Of a DNA stretch of 64,000 bases, positions 44,707-53,570 are shown in pieces. The DNA is from Kalymmatonema hyalinum WJT4-NPBG1 (GTDB taxonomy: Bacteria; Cyanobacteriota; Cyanobacteriia; Cyanobacteriales; Nostocaceae). Each line of letters starts with the position of its first letter. Within the stretch, counting starts at the first letter, position 1. The stretch spans positions 1-64,000 of the forward strand of contig JAHHIB010000008.1 in NCBI GenBank assembly GCA_019359075.1. The letters are read 5' to 3'. The notes under the pieces were generated by a model. That model had not been told where the DNA came from. It ran no database searches and saw only the letters and a program-made list of their open reading frames with translations. The translations under genes and the position numbers were made by a program.

Positions 44707-45855
44707 ATGAAATTATTGTCCATTGATGAACTAAAGACTTTAATAGAAAAACCGGATGGAGTTTGTGTCTCAATTTATATGCCAACCCATCGGCTGGGAA
44801 CAGAAACGCAACAAGACCCGATTCGGTTTAAAAATTTACTACGAGAGGCAGAGGAACAACTCATAAAAAGTGGGCTTTGTAGTCAAGATGCAAGAGACTT
44901 GTTAGAAAAAGCCAAAGAACTCGATGAATATAAATTTTGGCAGCACCAAAGTGATGGACTGGCAATTTTTATTTCTACTAATTTGTTTAGTTATTATTGC
45001 CTACCAATAAATTTTCAAGAATTAGTCGTTGTCACCGACCGTTTCCACCTGAAGCCGTTGCTACCTCTGCTCACAGGTGATGGACGGTTCTACATCTTGG
45101 CTCTTAGTCAAAATCAAGTGAGACTATTTCAAGGGACGCGTTATAGTGTCAGCGAGATTGAATTAGAAAATGTGCCTCAAAGTATTGCTGAAGCACTGAA
45201 ATATGATAACGCTGAAAAACAGTTACAGTTTCATACTGGCACGTCACAAGGCGGCGGCGAACGGGCTGGTATGTTTCATGGTCAAGGTGCTGGAAATGAT
45301 GAGCAAAAAGATAATCTCCTGAGATATTTTCGGAAAGTGGATGCAGGATTGGAAGAGTTGCTGAAAAATCAGCAAGCACCTTTAGTATTGGCAGGTGTAG
45401 AATACCTGTTTCCAATTTATAAAGAAGCGAATACTTATCGCTATTTGATGGATGAAGGAGTGACAGGCAATCCAGATGAGTTAAAGGCACAAGAGTTACA
45501 CTCATCAGCTTGGACAATTTTACAGCCCTACTTTCAGCAAGCCCAAAAAGCAGCAGTTGAACGTTATGAGGAATTAGCAGGTACAGGTTCAAGTAGTAAC
45601 AATATGAAAGAAATTGTTCCTATGGCTTACTATCAACTGGTTGACACTTTATTTGTTGCAGTTGGTATACAGAAGTGGGGAAATTTTAATTCAGATGAGA
45701 GTCATGTTGAATTGCATCAGGAACAAGAAATTGGGGACGAAGATTTAATGGATTTTGCTGCTATCCATACTTTGTTGAATGGTGGAACAGTTTATGCAGT
45801 TGAGCCAGAATTAGTCCCAGATAATGCACCGTTAGCTGCTGTATTCAGATTTTAA
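44707..45855 (+). CDS. BaeRF family 3-type protein
   Basis: ATG 44707 has AAGGAG 9 nt upstream; the upstream in-frame start lacks one. The 382-residue product is soluble. It carries GVCVSIYMPTHRLGTETQQDPIR (in the N-terminal domain), FWQHQSDGLAIF, FHLKPLLPLLTGDGRFYILALSQNQVRLF, and a C-terminal domain with LVLAGVEYLFPIYKEAN and HTLLNGGTVYAVEPE. This is the BaeRF (release-factor-like) pattern, predicted for translation quality control or stress. It is a more distant paralog of 14105-15217. Confidence 0.8.
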   Translation: MKLLSIDELKTLIEKPDGVCVSIYMPTHRLGTETQQDPIRFKNLLREAEEQLIKSGLCSQDARDLLEKAKELDEYKFWQHQSDGLAIFISTNLFSYYCLPINFQELVVVTDRFHLKPLLPLLTGDGRFYILALSQNQVRLFQGTRYSVSEIELENVPQSIAEALKYDNAEKQLQFHTGTSQGGGERAGMFHGQGAGNDEQKDNLLRYFRKVDAGLEELLKNQQAPLVLAGVEYLFPIYKEANTYRYLMDEGVTGNPDELKAQELHSSAWTILQPYFQQAQKAAVERYEELAGTGSSSNNMKEIVPMAYYQLVDTLFVAVGIQKWGNFNSDESHVELHQEQEIGDEDLMDFAAIHTLLNGGTVYAVEPELVPDNAPLAAVFRF

Positions 45856-45962
45856 TTCATGTATGTGGTGAGTTCAAGGGTGATTGATTTTGTTATTCAC
45901 ACTTGAGTCTTGTCCATCTACCACAAAGGTTTTTATTTAAGTCTGCATCAAGGGGGTTTACC

Positions 45963-47331
45963 TTGAGTGAGAATCGATTTCCCTCTCTAAGACGACCGAA
46001 TCGACAAGAACTTGTGGAGTTAGTGCGAACGCAACTACAAACACTGCTACAACAAGAAAACTTGCAGGGAGCAAAAGCCTTACTTGTACCTGTACAACCT
46101 GCGGATATTGCCCAAGCAATTGAGGGGTTACCAGAAGCTATGCAGGCGATCGCTTTCCGCTTACTTTCCAAGCAGGAGGCGATTGAAGTTTATGAATATC
46201 TCGACCCCAGTGTACAACAGTCCTTAATTACAGAATTTAAGCATCAAGATGTCCTCGACATTGTAGATCAGATGTCGCCGGATGACCGAGCGCGACTCTT
46301 TGAGGAGTTACCTGCTAAAGTTGTCAGGCGGCTGCTTCAACAACTTAGTCCTGAGGAACGCCAAGCCACTGCCCTACTTTTGGGTTATAAAGTGGGTACC
46401 GCTGGGCGACTGATGACTCCAGAATATATTTCGCTTAAGGAAAGTATGACAATTGCCCAAGCCTTGGAGCGAATTCGCAGTTTAGCAAACGCTACGGAAA
46501 TTATCTACTACTTGTATGTTACTGATGGTCACCGCTGTCTGACAGGAACTCTTTCCCTACGGGATTTAGTCATTGCACAGCCGGAGCAAACGGTGAGTGA
46601 AATCATGACTCGGGAAGTGGTATTTGTCCACACCGACACTGATTCAGCACTATGACTTTGTTGCCCTACCTGTGGTAGATACCGAGCAGCGTTTAGTTGG
46701 CATTGTCACCGTTGATGATGTTATTGATGTTCTACAGCAGGAGGCAACAGAAGACATCTATACTCTGGGTGGTGTTCAGTCTGGTGGCGACAATTATTTC
46801 CAAACAAACCTAGTTGTTGTTGCCCGTAAACGTGTTGTTTGGCTGCTGTTACTGCTGGTTACTAATACGGCTACCGCTGTGGTAATTCAAAATCAAGAGG
46901 CGATTTTAGAGCAAGTTGTTGCCTTGACTTTCTTTATTCCATTGTTAATTGACGCAGGTGGTAATGTTGGAGCGCAATCTTCAACGGTTGTCATTCGGGG
47001 ACTAAGTACTCAGGAAATTCGCTCCAAAAGGGTGGTAAGCGTGATTGGACGGGAGGCGAGCGCTGGGGCAATTCTGGGGTTAATGTTAGGGACAGTGGTG
47101 ACGGTATGGGCTTACTTTCTCCAAGGCAATTGGGGAGTAGCGCTTTCTGTGGGAATTAGCCTATTTGCAATTTCTATTTTAGCCTCGGTGTCAGGTTCTG
47201 CCCTACCTTTTTTGTTTCGTCGTTTCGGTCTAGATCCAGCCTTGATGTCAGCTCCGTTTATTACCACTGCGGTTGATGTTTTAGGTGTTTTTATTTATCT
47301 ATCGGTAGCAAGACTTATTTTACAACTTTAG
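45963..47331 (+). pseudogene. mgtE: mgtE magnesium transporter, broken by an internal deletion
   Basis: TTG 45963 (AGGGGG 6 nt upstream) opens an MgtE N-domain and CBS domain: PADIAQAIEGLP, MSPDDRARLFEELP and RLMTPEYISL. The frame runs through VVFVHTDTD and stops after SAL at 46655. The next frame continues IQHYDFVALPVVDTEQRLVGIVTVDDVIDVL, and then the transport domain with PLLIDAGGNVGAQSSTVVIRG. Family text normally has about seven residues between DTD and IQHYDF. A deletion of roughly 22 nt would explain both the loss and the frameshift. A separate membrane half could still be translated from an internal start. Confidence 0.85.
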
Positions 47332-47454
47332 ATAGTGAGAAACAGTTATATTTCTTAATAAAGAAACTCTAACTTTGTAAATTTTTCGGTGGGATATTTA
47401 AAATTATAGTGAAATTTTATTCTTATTGTTGATTCGGCTTACTCGCTTTTTTGG

Positions 47455-47485
47455 TCACTTTCTAATCACATTTCTTATCCAAACT
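47455..47485 (+). promoter_or_regulatory. Island promoter motif, copy 12
   Basis: TCAC, 7 nt (TTTCTAA), TCAC, 10 nt, then CAAACT. The ATG of the barrel protein lies only 33 nt past the hexamer, a natural promoter-to-start distance, which supports the hexamer being a real -10. Confidence 0.85.
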
Positions 47486-47517
47486 AGAGACAACAGAATG
47501 AACAAGAAAAAACAGAC

Positions 47518-48183
47518 ATGAACAATATTTTTTGGCGACATACTTCTACTTTACTAGCTCTTACATCTGTGACTTTCGTTGGTATGAGTTTGCCAGTTCG
47601 TGCAGAAAATACTACTATTAGTTCTGATAGTGTAGTACAAAAGCAAGAAAACAGCAGTGGAACGACTTCTGCATCTGCTTTGCTAGCTGCACCAACATCT
47701 CAAATAGAACAAACACCCACAGCAACTACACCTCAGACTGAATCAACGCAGGTTGCTCAAGTTGTTGCTCCAGGGAGAACCACTCGCTCTGGTCCTAGTT
47801 ATATTGGTATTGGCGGTAATATTGGTTTGACTGGCAATACGACTTTAAGTGAAGGTGCATTTAGTGTCATTAGCAAAATTGGACTGACCAGAAACTTGTC
47901 TGCACGTCCGGCTGCTGTCATTGGCGATAACACAGTCTTTCTGATTCCACTGACTGTAGATTTTCCCCAAGAAAATTTGGAAGTCACCCAACTGAATATA
48001 GCGCCTTATATTGGTGGTGGAGTGGCAATTTCTACAAGCAGAGATAGCACTGTTGGTGCATTAATTTCTGGTGGTGTAGATGTTCCTTTATCCCCACAGA
48101 TTACAGCAACGGGTGGGGTAAATGTCAGTTTTATTGATGAAACTGATGTCGGGGTGTTAGTGGGAGTTGGCTACAACTTTTAA
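47518..48183 (+). CDS. Secreted outer-membrane-barrel-like protein
   Basis: The 221-residue product has a signal peptide (about 1-29, ending VRA-E), a Ser/Thr/Gln-rich linker to about 90, and a Gly-rich beta module (SYIGIGGNIGLTGN ... VGVLVGVGYNF) ending in Phe. This module aligns throughout with the C-terminal module of the SLH-FAS1 protein at 4699-6378, but here it stands alone. The final aromatic residue and alternating pattern suggest an outer-membrane beta-barrel. It has its own island promoter. Confidence 0.75.
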   Translation: MNNIFWRHTSTLLALTSVTFVGMSLPVRAENTTISSDSVVQKQENSSGTTSASALLAAPTSQIEQTPTATTPQTESTQVAQVVAPGRTTRSGPSYIGIGGNIGLTGNTTLSEGAFSVISKIGLTRNLSARPAAVIGDNTVFLIPLTVDFPQENLEVTQLNIAPYIGGGVAISTSRDSTVGALISGGVDVPLSPQITATGGVNVSFIDETDVGVLVGVGYNF

Positions 48184-48231
48184 AAATTCTCGTAAAGATT
48201 CAAAGAATGGTCATTATGAGGAAAAACAACC

Positions 48232-48927
48232 GTGGTTCCCCTGCGAGATAACAACCCTACAACAATTACCCCATTTGTGACATACGGGATAATTATTGCT
48301 AATATCGTTGTTTTTCTTTATCAACTGAGTCTAACACCGCAACAATTGCAAGAGTTTTTCCGCATTGCAGCCTTAGTACCATGTCAACTTTCAACCACCT
48401 GTCCCAGAGCAAGCGAAAATTCACTAATACCAGAATGGATGACTTTAATTACGTCTCAATTTCTGCATGGCGGTTTTTTGCACTTGGCAGGGAATATGCT
48501 GTTTCTGGGGATTTTTGGTAACAACATTGAAGACCGCTTGGGTCATGTAAAATATCTCATTTTTTATCTAACGTGCGGTGTTTTGGCAGCATTGACTCAG
48601 TGGTTCTTTTCTCAGAATTCTACGATTCCTTCCTTGGGTGCTAGTGGTGCGATCGCAGGAGTTTTAGGTGCATACATTCTCCGTTTCCCAAAAGCCGAAA
48701 TTCTGACTTTACTTCCCTTGGGATTTTTCTTGACTACAGTCCGACTTCCCGCATTTTTCTTTCTTGGGTTTTGGTTTGTCCAGCAAGCCTTCTATAGTAT
48801 TGCTAGCTTACAGGCTCGTACCAACGTTGGTATGGAAAGTGGCGGGATTGCCTACTGGGCGCACGCAGGAGGCTTCGTCTTCGGGGCAATTCTTGGTCCT
48901 CTATTCGGCTTATATAAGCGCCGCTAG
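48232..48927 (+). CDS. Rhomboid family intramembrane serine protease
   Basis: The 231-residue product starts at GTG 48232 (GAGG 10 nt upstream). Six to seven helices carry the rhomboid landmarks: HGGFLHLAGNMLFL, the catalytic Ser in GASGAIAG, and the catalytic His in AHAGGFVFGA. It cleaves transmembrane segments of unknown client proteins. It starts 48 bp after the barrel protein gene and could be in the same transcript. Confidence 0.9.
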   Translation: MVPLRDNNPTTITPFVTYGIIIANIVVFLYQLSLTPQQLQEFFRIAALVPCQLSTTCPRASENSLIPEWMTLITSQFLHGGFLHLAGNMLFLGIFGNNIEDRLGHVKYLIFYLTCGVLAALTQWFFSQNSTIPSLGASGAIAGVLGAYILRFPKAEILTLLPLGFFLTTVRLPAFFFLGFWFVQQAFYSIASLQARTNVGMESGGIAYWAHAGGFVFGAILGPLFGLYKRR

Positions 48928-49064
48928 AAAACTCTAAATTTCAGTATGAAATGAATTCGCTCGCTTAAAGTCTACCACCTTGGTAGGAAGCTATTAATCC
49001 CTTCGCCTGCAACACTTTCAGTCAATATGCCAGGAAATTTTTATCCAACTGGGATGGTACCGAA

Positions 49065-50414
49065 GTGAGCAAACGCACAAATTATCCTTTACCAAATACT
49101 GTCGTTGCAAGCAAAGTCGCGCCGCAAGGGAGGCTTTCCTTAAAAGACGCGATCGCCCTAATCGTTGGCGTTGTTATCGGTGTTGGTATTTTTGAGACAC
49201 CATCCCTCGTCGCCGCCAATGTGGAAAGTCCCATGATGGCGCTGTTTGTTTGGTTCTTGGGTGGTGCAATGTCGTTGATTGGCGCTTTGTGTTACGCCGA
49301 ATTGGCGACAGCGTATCCCCATGTTGGTGGTAATTACCATTACCTCATGCGTGCCTTTGGTAAAACTTGGGCGTTTCTGTTTGCTTGGGCGCGAATGACG
49401 GTGATTCAAACTGGTTCTATTGCACTTTTGGCGTTTGTGTTCGGGGACTATATCTCACAGTTGTGGCGACTTGGTGATTATTCCCCGTCTATTTACGCTG
49501 CTGGTGTCATCGTCATTTTGACTATCGTCAATATAGTTGGTATCCAACAGGGTAAATCCACCCAAAAATGGCTAACAGTTGCCACAATACTCGGCTTAGT
49601 GTTAGTTATTGTTGCTGGTTTAGTTTTTACTCCACCACCTGTAGTGTCTGCTGCACCCACATCCCAAGGAAATTTCGGTTTGGCGATGGTTTTTGTGTTG
49701 CTGTCTTACGGCGGTTGGAATGAAGCGGCTTATATTTCCGCAGACTTACAAAACACTAAACGCAACATGGTGAGGTCACTTCTGTGGAGTATTGGCATCA
49801 TTACAGTAATTTACTTGCTGATCAATATAGCTTACATAACCGGATTAGGACTATCAGGAATGGCACAACAAGAAGCTGTCGCAGCTTCTTTAATGCGCCG
49901 CGCTTTTGGCGAACCTGGTGCTGTGTTTATCAGCTTATTGGTTGCAGTTGCTACTTTGGGTGGAATCAACGCCACGATTTTTACGGGTGCTCGTAGCAAC
50001 TATGCACTTGGGCAAGATTTTGCGTTGTTTTCTTTTATGGGCGACTGGAGAAATCGCTCCAGTACACTAACAAAGGCAATGCTGGTGCAGGGTGCAATAA
50101 CGCTTTTTTTGGTGTTATTGGGGACTGTGACGCGCAAAGGTTTTGAAACGATGGTGGATTACACCGCCCCCGTGTTTTGGTTCTTTTTCTTACTCAGCGG
50201 CGTGTCGCTGCTCGTGTTACGCGTGCGTGAACCTCATGTATTCCGACCCTTCCGCGTCCCTTTCTATCCTCTGACACCGATACTCTTTTGCCTCATTTGC
50301 GGTTATTTGCTTTATTCGAGCCTTGCGTATACTGGAATGGGTGCAATCACGGGAGTGGCAGTGGTGTTAGCTGGTATACCGCTGTTGCTTCTTCCTCGAA
50401 ATCGTCAATCTTAA
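49065..50414 (+). CDS. APC superfamily amino acid permease
   Basis: The 449-residue product has twelve hydrophobic helices. The APC substrate loop GVVIGVGIFETPSLVA lies in helix 1, with CYAELATAYPHVGGNYHYL in helices 2-3 and YGGWNEAAYISAD in helix 6. It probably imports or exchanges amino acids; the substrate is not predictable. The GTG start has no convincing ribosome-binding site. The following methyltransferase gene starts 35 bp after the stop. Confidence 0.87.
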   Translation: MSKRTNYPLPNTVVASKVAPQGRLSLKDAIALIVGVVIGVGIFETPSLVAANVESPMMALFVWFLGGAMSLIGALCYAELATAYPHVGGNYHYLMRAFGKTWAFLFAWARMTVIQTGSIALLAFVFGDYISQLWRLGDYSPSIYAAGVIVILTIVNIVGIQQGKSTQKWLTVATILGLVLVIVAGLVFTPPPVVSAAPTSQGNFGLAMVFVLLSYGGWNEAAYISADLQNTKRNMVRSLLWSIGIITVIYLLINIAYITGLGLSGMAQQEAVAASLMRRAFGEPGAVFISLLVAVATLGGINATIFTGARSNYALGQDFALFSFMGDWRNRSSTLTKAMLVQGAITLFLVLLGTVTRKGFETMVDYTAPVFWFFFLLSGVSLLVLRVREPHVFRPFRVPFYPLTPILFCLICGYLLYSSLAYTGMGAITGVAVVLAGIPLLLLPRNRQS

Positions 50415-50449
50415 ACGAAATTTCGGCAACTTAAAACTAAAGAACTTAT

Positions 50450-51085
50450 ATGCAGTTACAGCGAATGCTTGGATTATTGGTTGTAAGTATGAGTGTTACT
50501 AGCTTGATGTTTACAGGTTGCACTCAACAACGCAATTTTGAAGCAGAAGCAGAAGCCCAAGCGCCAACCACCACTGCACAACCTCAAGAACGTCAAGCTA
50601 ATGTACCTTACGTTCCAACACCTGAAAAAGTCGTTGACCGAATGCTGAAACTGGCAAATGTGTCAAGTAACGATGTGCTTTATGACCTTGGTAGCGGTGA
50701 TGGGCGGATTCCCATTACTGCCGTGCAGAAATACGGTGCGAGTCGTGCTACTGGTATAGAGATTAATCCCCAGTTAGTTCAGCGAAGTCGAGAAAACTCT
50801 CAAAAGGCAGGAGTGACTGACCGCGTGGCTTTTTTACAACAAGACCTTTTCCAAACTGATTTGAGCCAAGCCACGGTGGTAACGCTCTATCTGTTACCTA
50901 GTGTTAATTTGCAGCTGCGACCAAAGCTGTTGCAGGAACTCAAACCCGGTACGCGGATTATTTCCCACGATTTTGATATGGGCGAGTGGAAACCTGAGCG
51001 TGTAGAGCGGGTACAGGGTTCGGCTCGTCAGCACACCATCTACTATTGGGTTGTTCCTGAGAATCCCCCTGCTAATTTGCAATAA
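50450..51085 (+). CDS. Class I SAM methyltransferase-like lipoprotein
   Basis: The 211-residue product has a lipoprotein signal with lipobox FTGC (about residues 22-25) and a Pro/Gln-rich linker. A class I methyltransferase fold follows: motif I DLGSGDGRI, the acidic loop GIEINPQ and motif IV-like VVTLYLLPSVN. SAM is cytosolic, so an exported methyltransferase-like protein is odd; it may bind another ligand. Similar cyanobacterial proteins exist as far as I recall, with no known function. Confidence 0.75.
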   Translation: MQLQRMLGLLVVSMSVTSLMFTGCTQQRNFEAEAEAQAPTTTAQPQERQANVPYVPTPEKVVDRMLKLANVSSNDVLYDLGSGDGRIPITAVQKYGASRATGIEINPQLVQRSRENSQKAGVTDRVAFLQQDLFQTDLSQATVVTLYLLPSVNLQLRPKLLQELKPGTRIISHDFDMGEWKPERVERVQGSARQHTIYYWVVPENPPANLQ

Positions 51086-51203
51086 AGTTCTCAATTATGA
51101 GTCACTACTTATTAGTCGATAATGATGAGTATGATAACTACTCCTCATTAGCTAACTTCTACCAATTGCCCATTACGTAACTGATTCAGGAGGTTCAATC
51201 GCC

Positions 51204-52010
51204 ATGAAAGGTTTGAAAGGCAAAAATGTGTTGGTGACGGGTGCGAGTTCAGGAATTGGGCAAGCAATTGCAGTTCGATTTGCTCAAGAAGGTGCAAATG
51301 TTGCCATTAACTACCGCAAAAATCCTGAAGATGCCAAAGAAACTGAGGAAATGGTAGAAAATGCCTGCGGTGAGATTCGAGGTTGTGGTGTTGAAAGTCT
51401 TCTGGTCCAAGCTGATGTCTCCCAAGAAGAAGATGTCGTCAAAATGGTGGCTGCTGTTGTGGAAAAGTTTGGCAGGCTTGATATTTTAATCAATAATGCT
51501 GGCATTCAAATTGAGGGGGCAGCTCATGAAATGAAAATTGAAGACTTTGACCGAGTCGTTGCCGTAAATCTTAGAGGTGCGTATATCTGTGCCCGTGAAA
51601 CGCTTAAACATTTTCTTTCTCGTAGCGGCGGTGGTGTAATTCTTAACATTTCCAGCGTTCACGAAATCATTCCCAAACCGAAATATGTTGGGTATTCCGT
51701 GAGCAAAGGAGGGATGGAAAACCTGACGCGTTCCTTGGCTTTGGAATACGCATCCAATAACATTCGTGTGAATGCAATTGCACCAGGAGCGACTATTACA
51801 CCAATTAACAAATCATGGATTAACGACCCTGAGGCAAAGGCAGAAGTTGAGAGTAATATTCCTATGGGTCGTGCTGGAACCTCAGAAGAAATGGCAGCAT
51901 CTGTGGCATTTCTTTGCTCAGATGAAGCTGCTTATATTACCGGGCAAACCCTGTTTATTGATGGTGGATTGACGCTTTATCCCAGCTTTCGTGAGCCTTG
52001 GTCTTCTTGA
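51204..52010 (+). CDS. SDR family glucose 1-dehydrogenase-like enzyme
   Basis: The 268-residue product is a classical short-chain dehydrogenase. It has the NAD(P) site TGASSGIGQ, NNAG, the catalytic Ser in NISSVHE, YSVSK (Tyr and Lys), and the C-terminal GQTLFIDGGLTLYPSF typical of glucose 1-dehydrogenases. AGGAGG lies about 11 nt before the ATG. The gene is complete. Its TGA overlaps the outer end of an IS remnant on the other strand. Confidence 0.9.
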   Translation: MKGLKGKNVLVTGASSGIGQAIAVRFAQEGANVAINYRKNPEDAKETEEMVENACGEIRGCGVESLLVQADVSQEEDVVKMVAAVVEKFGRLDILINNAGIQIEGAAHEMKIEDFDRVVAVNLRGAYICARETLKHFLSRSGGGVILNISSVHEIIPKPKYVGYSVSKGGMENLTRSLALEYASNNIRVNAIAPGATITPINKSWINDPEAKAEVESNIPMGRAGTSEEMAASVAFLCSDEAAYITGQTLFIDGGLTLYPSFREPWSS

Positions 52011-52372
52011 CACTCCCCGGTCTAAAGACACGGGGATTCTACACTCTTCCTAGTGACTTGCTCAAGCAGGCTTTCACCAACTAGAGTAGAGGTCACGGCT
52101 CCTGTAGCGTTACTTCGGGATTGCCCATCCCTAGCTTTTGCAAGATTCAGAATATTTATCGCTGCATTCACATCTGTTTGTAGCTCGCAACCACAAGCAC
52201 ATTTATGGGTACCAGTTGAAAGAGATTTTTTTACAATTGCACCGCAATCTGAACACTTTTGATATGTCATCCTAGGATACCGTGCTACGAGACTCATCTT
52301 CAGTGGTTTTGGCTCGCTTAATTTTTTATAAAGTGGCATTGGTCTGCTATGATTGGTCTGCCATGCGGTCAA
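52008..52372 (-). mobile_element. Remnant of an IS605-type element: tnpB 3' end
   Basis: The minus-strand frame (52022-52372) reads KCSDCGAIVKKSLSTGTHKC and DVNAAINIL. This is the zinc ribbon and last RuvC aspartate of TnpB; everything upstream, including the other catalytic residues, is missing. The right end, AATCCCCGTGTCTTTAGACC then GGGGAGTGTCAA, matches the end of the intact element at 22272 in layout. The element ends exactly at the SDR stop codon. Confidence 0.8.
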
Positions 52373-52533
52373 AATTCCAAAGAATTTCTGATATCTAGAA
52401 TTTCTGATATTTGTAGATTATGACGATCCAAGTGCCTATGACCAAATTAGAGCGATCGCCCAAGGGACACTGGCGGAGCCAATCGCTCCTGAACCTCTGC
52501 CCCCCACAGTAGCATTTACCATGGGAAATTCAT

Positions 52534-52548
52534 TCACTTTGTTATCAC
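52534..52548 (+). promoter_or_regulatory. Isolated match to the direct-repeat part of the island motif
   Basis: TCAC, 7 nt (TTTGTTA), TCAC, then AT. The repeat is perfect, but the -10 position falls at 52559-52564 inside the coding start (CAACGA). It cannot act as the same kind of promoter for the gene at 52556, though it could be a binding site. Confidence 0.3.
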
Positions 52549-52555
52549 ATCACTG

Positions 52556-53080
52556 ATGCAACGAATTTCTGTAGTAGGTACAACTGGATCTGGTAAGACG
52601 ACTTTAGCACGGCAAATTGCCCAGCGTCTTACCATCCCCCATGTAGAATTAGATAGGTTGCACTGGGAACCTAACTGGATAGAAGTCGCAGATCATGTGA
52701 TGCGTGAACGAGTTACTCAGGCACTTGCAAGCAATACCTGGGTCGTAGATGGCAATTACAGCCTGGTACGCGACATTGTTTGGGGAAAGGCTGACACAGT
52801 TGTCTGGTTAGATTATCCGCTGTGGGTTGTGATGAAGCAGTTGGTATGGCGGACGTTTCATCGAGTTGTGACGCAACAGGAAGTCTGCAATGGTAACCGC
52901 GAAAGTTGGAAAAAAACTTTTAGCCGAGATTCGATTATTTTGTGGGCGCTTCAGACTTACCACAGGCGGCGAAAAGAGTATCCTGTCTTGTTGAAGAAAC
53001 CTGAATATACCCATCTGCAAGTGGTACATCTGCGTTCCCCCCAAGCTACACGAGACTGGCTGTTAAACCTAAAGAAGTAG
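52556..53080 (+). CDS. Small P-loop NTPase/kinase (topology-modulation/AAA-17-like)
   Basis: The 174-residue product has a Walker A motif GTTGSGKTT at residues 8-16, HVELDRLHWEPNW, WVVDGNYS and a Walker B-like TVVWLDYP. This matches small nucleoside/adenylate-kinase-like proteins annotated as AAA or DNA topology modulation protein FlaR-like. The true substrate is unknown. It stands alone, with no operon partner. Confidence 0.8.
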   Translation: MQRISVVGTTGSGKTTLARQIAQRLTIPHVELDRLHWEPNWIEVADHVMRERVTQALASNTWVVDGNYSLVRDIVWGKADTVVWLDYPLWVVMKQLVWRTFHRVVTQQEVCNGNRESWKKTFSRDSIILWALQTYHRRRKEYPVLLKKPEYTHLQVVHLRSPQATRDWLLNLKK

Positions 53081-53570
53081 AGATAACGGGCGCTGCAAGT
53101 ATTTAAATAGCGTTAGGAAGAGTACACATGAATTATTTGTACTGATTTGTGTTCATCAATACAAACTCAATCCAAAATCAGCCTTTGGGATGTATGCAGT
53201 TTAAGTCTCTTGGCAGGGATGAGGACTGTAAAGGGGAAATATTATCGAAATACAACTAAGGTTTTTGTAGTGATTATTGCTTGACTCTAATTCTGCATAA
53301 AACCTCAAATCTCCATAAATGGAATCATAGGTCGAAACGTTATGTCTTCGCTAACATATTGTTGCGATTTACAAACAGTAAATTATTTTAAATTACCTAA
53401 TTATCTAAAGCAAGTTAGCAACAACTCACTCTCTAACTCTTTAAATCCTAGTGCATTACCCTTGCTGTCATGCACCATATTCTAATATTGTCATTTTGCT
53501 GCCACGTGAACTAACGACTGCATTGGGCCACGAATAACTCATCAAAACAAAAACAGACAGGTGTACAAAG
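53081..53570. other. 490-bp spacer, nothing recognised
   Basis: An AT-rich region without a plausible ORF, tRNA or strong hairpin. A promoter for the small gene at 53571 must lie here, but none stands out. Confidence 0.4.

Noticed and set aside
15680-47485. Reading the box as a sigma-70 -35/-10 pair or as an HLR1, NtcA or cAMP-receptor site
   Set aside because: The distance from TTCACA to the hexamer is only 9 nt, too short for sigma-70. The sequence is a direct repeat, not the GTA-N8-TAC or TGTGA-N6-TCACA dyads, and differs from TTACA-type HLR1 text.
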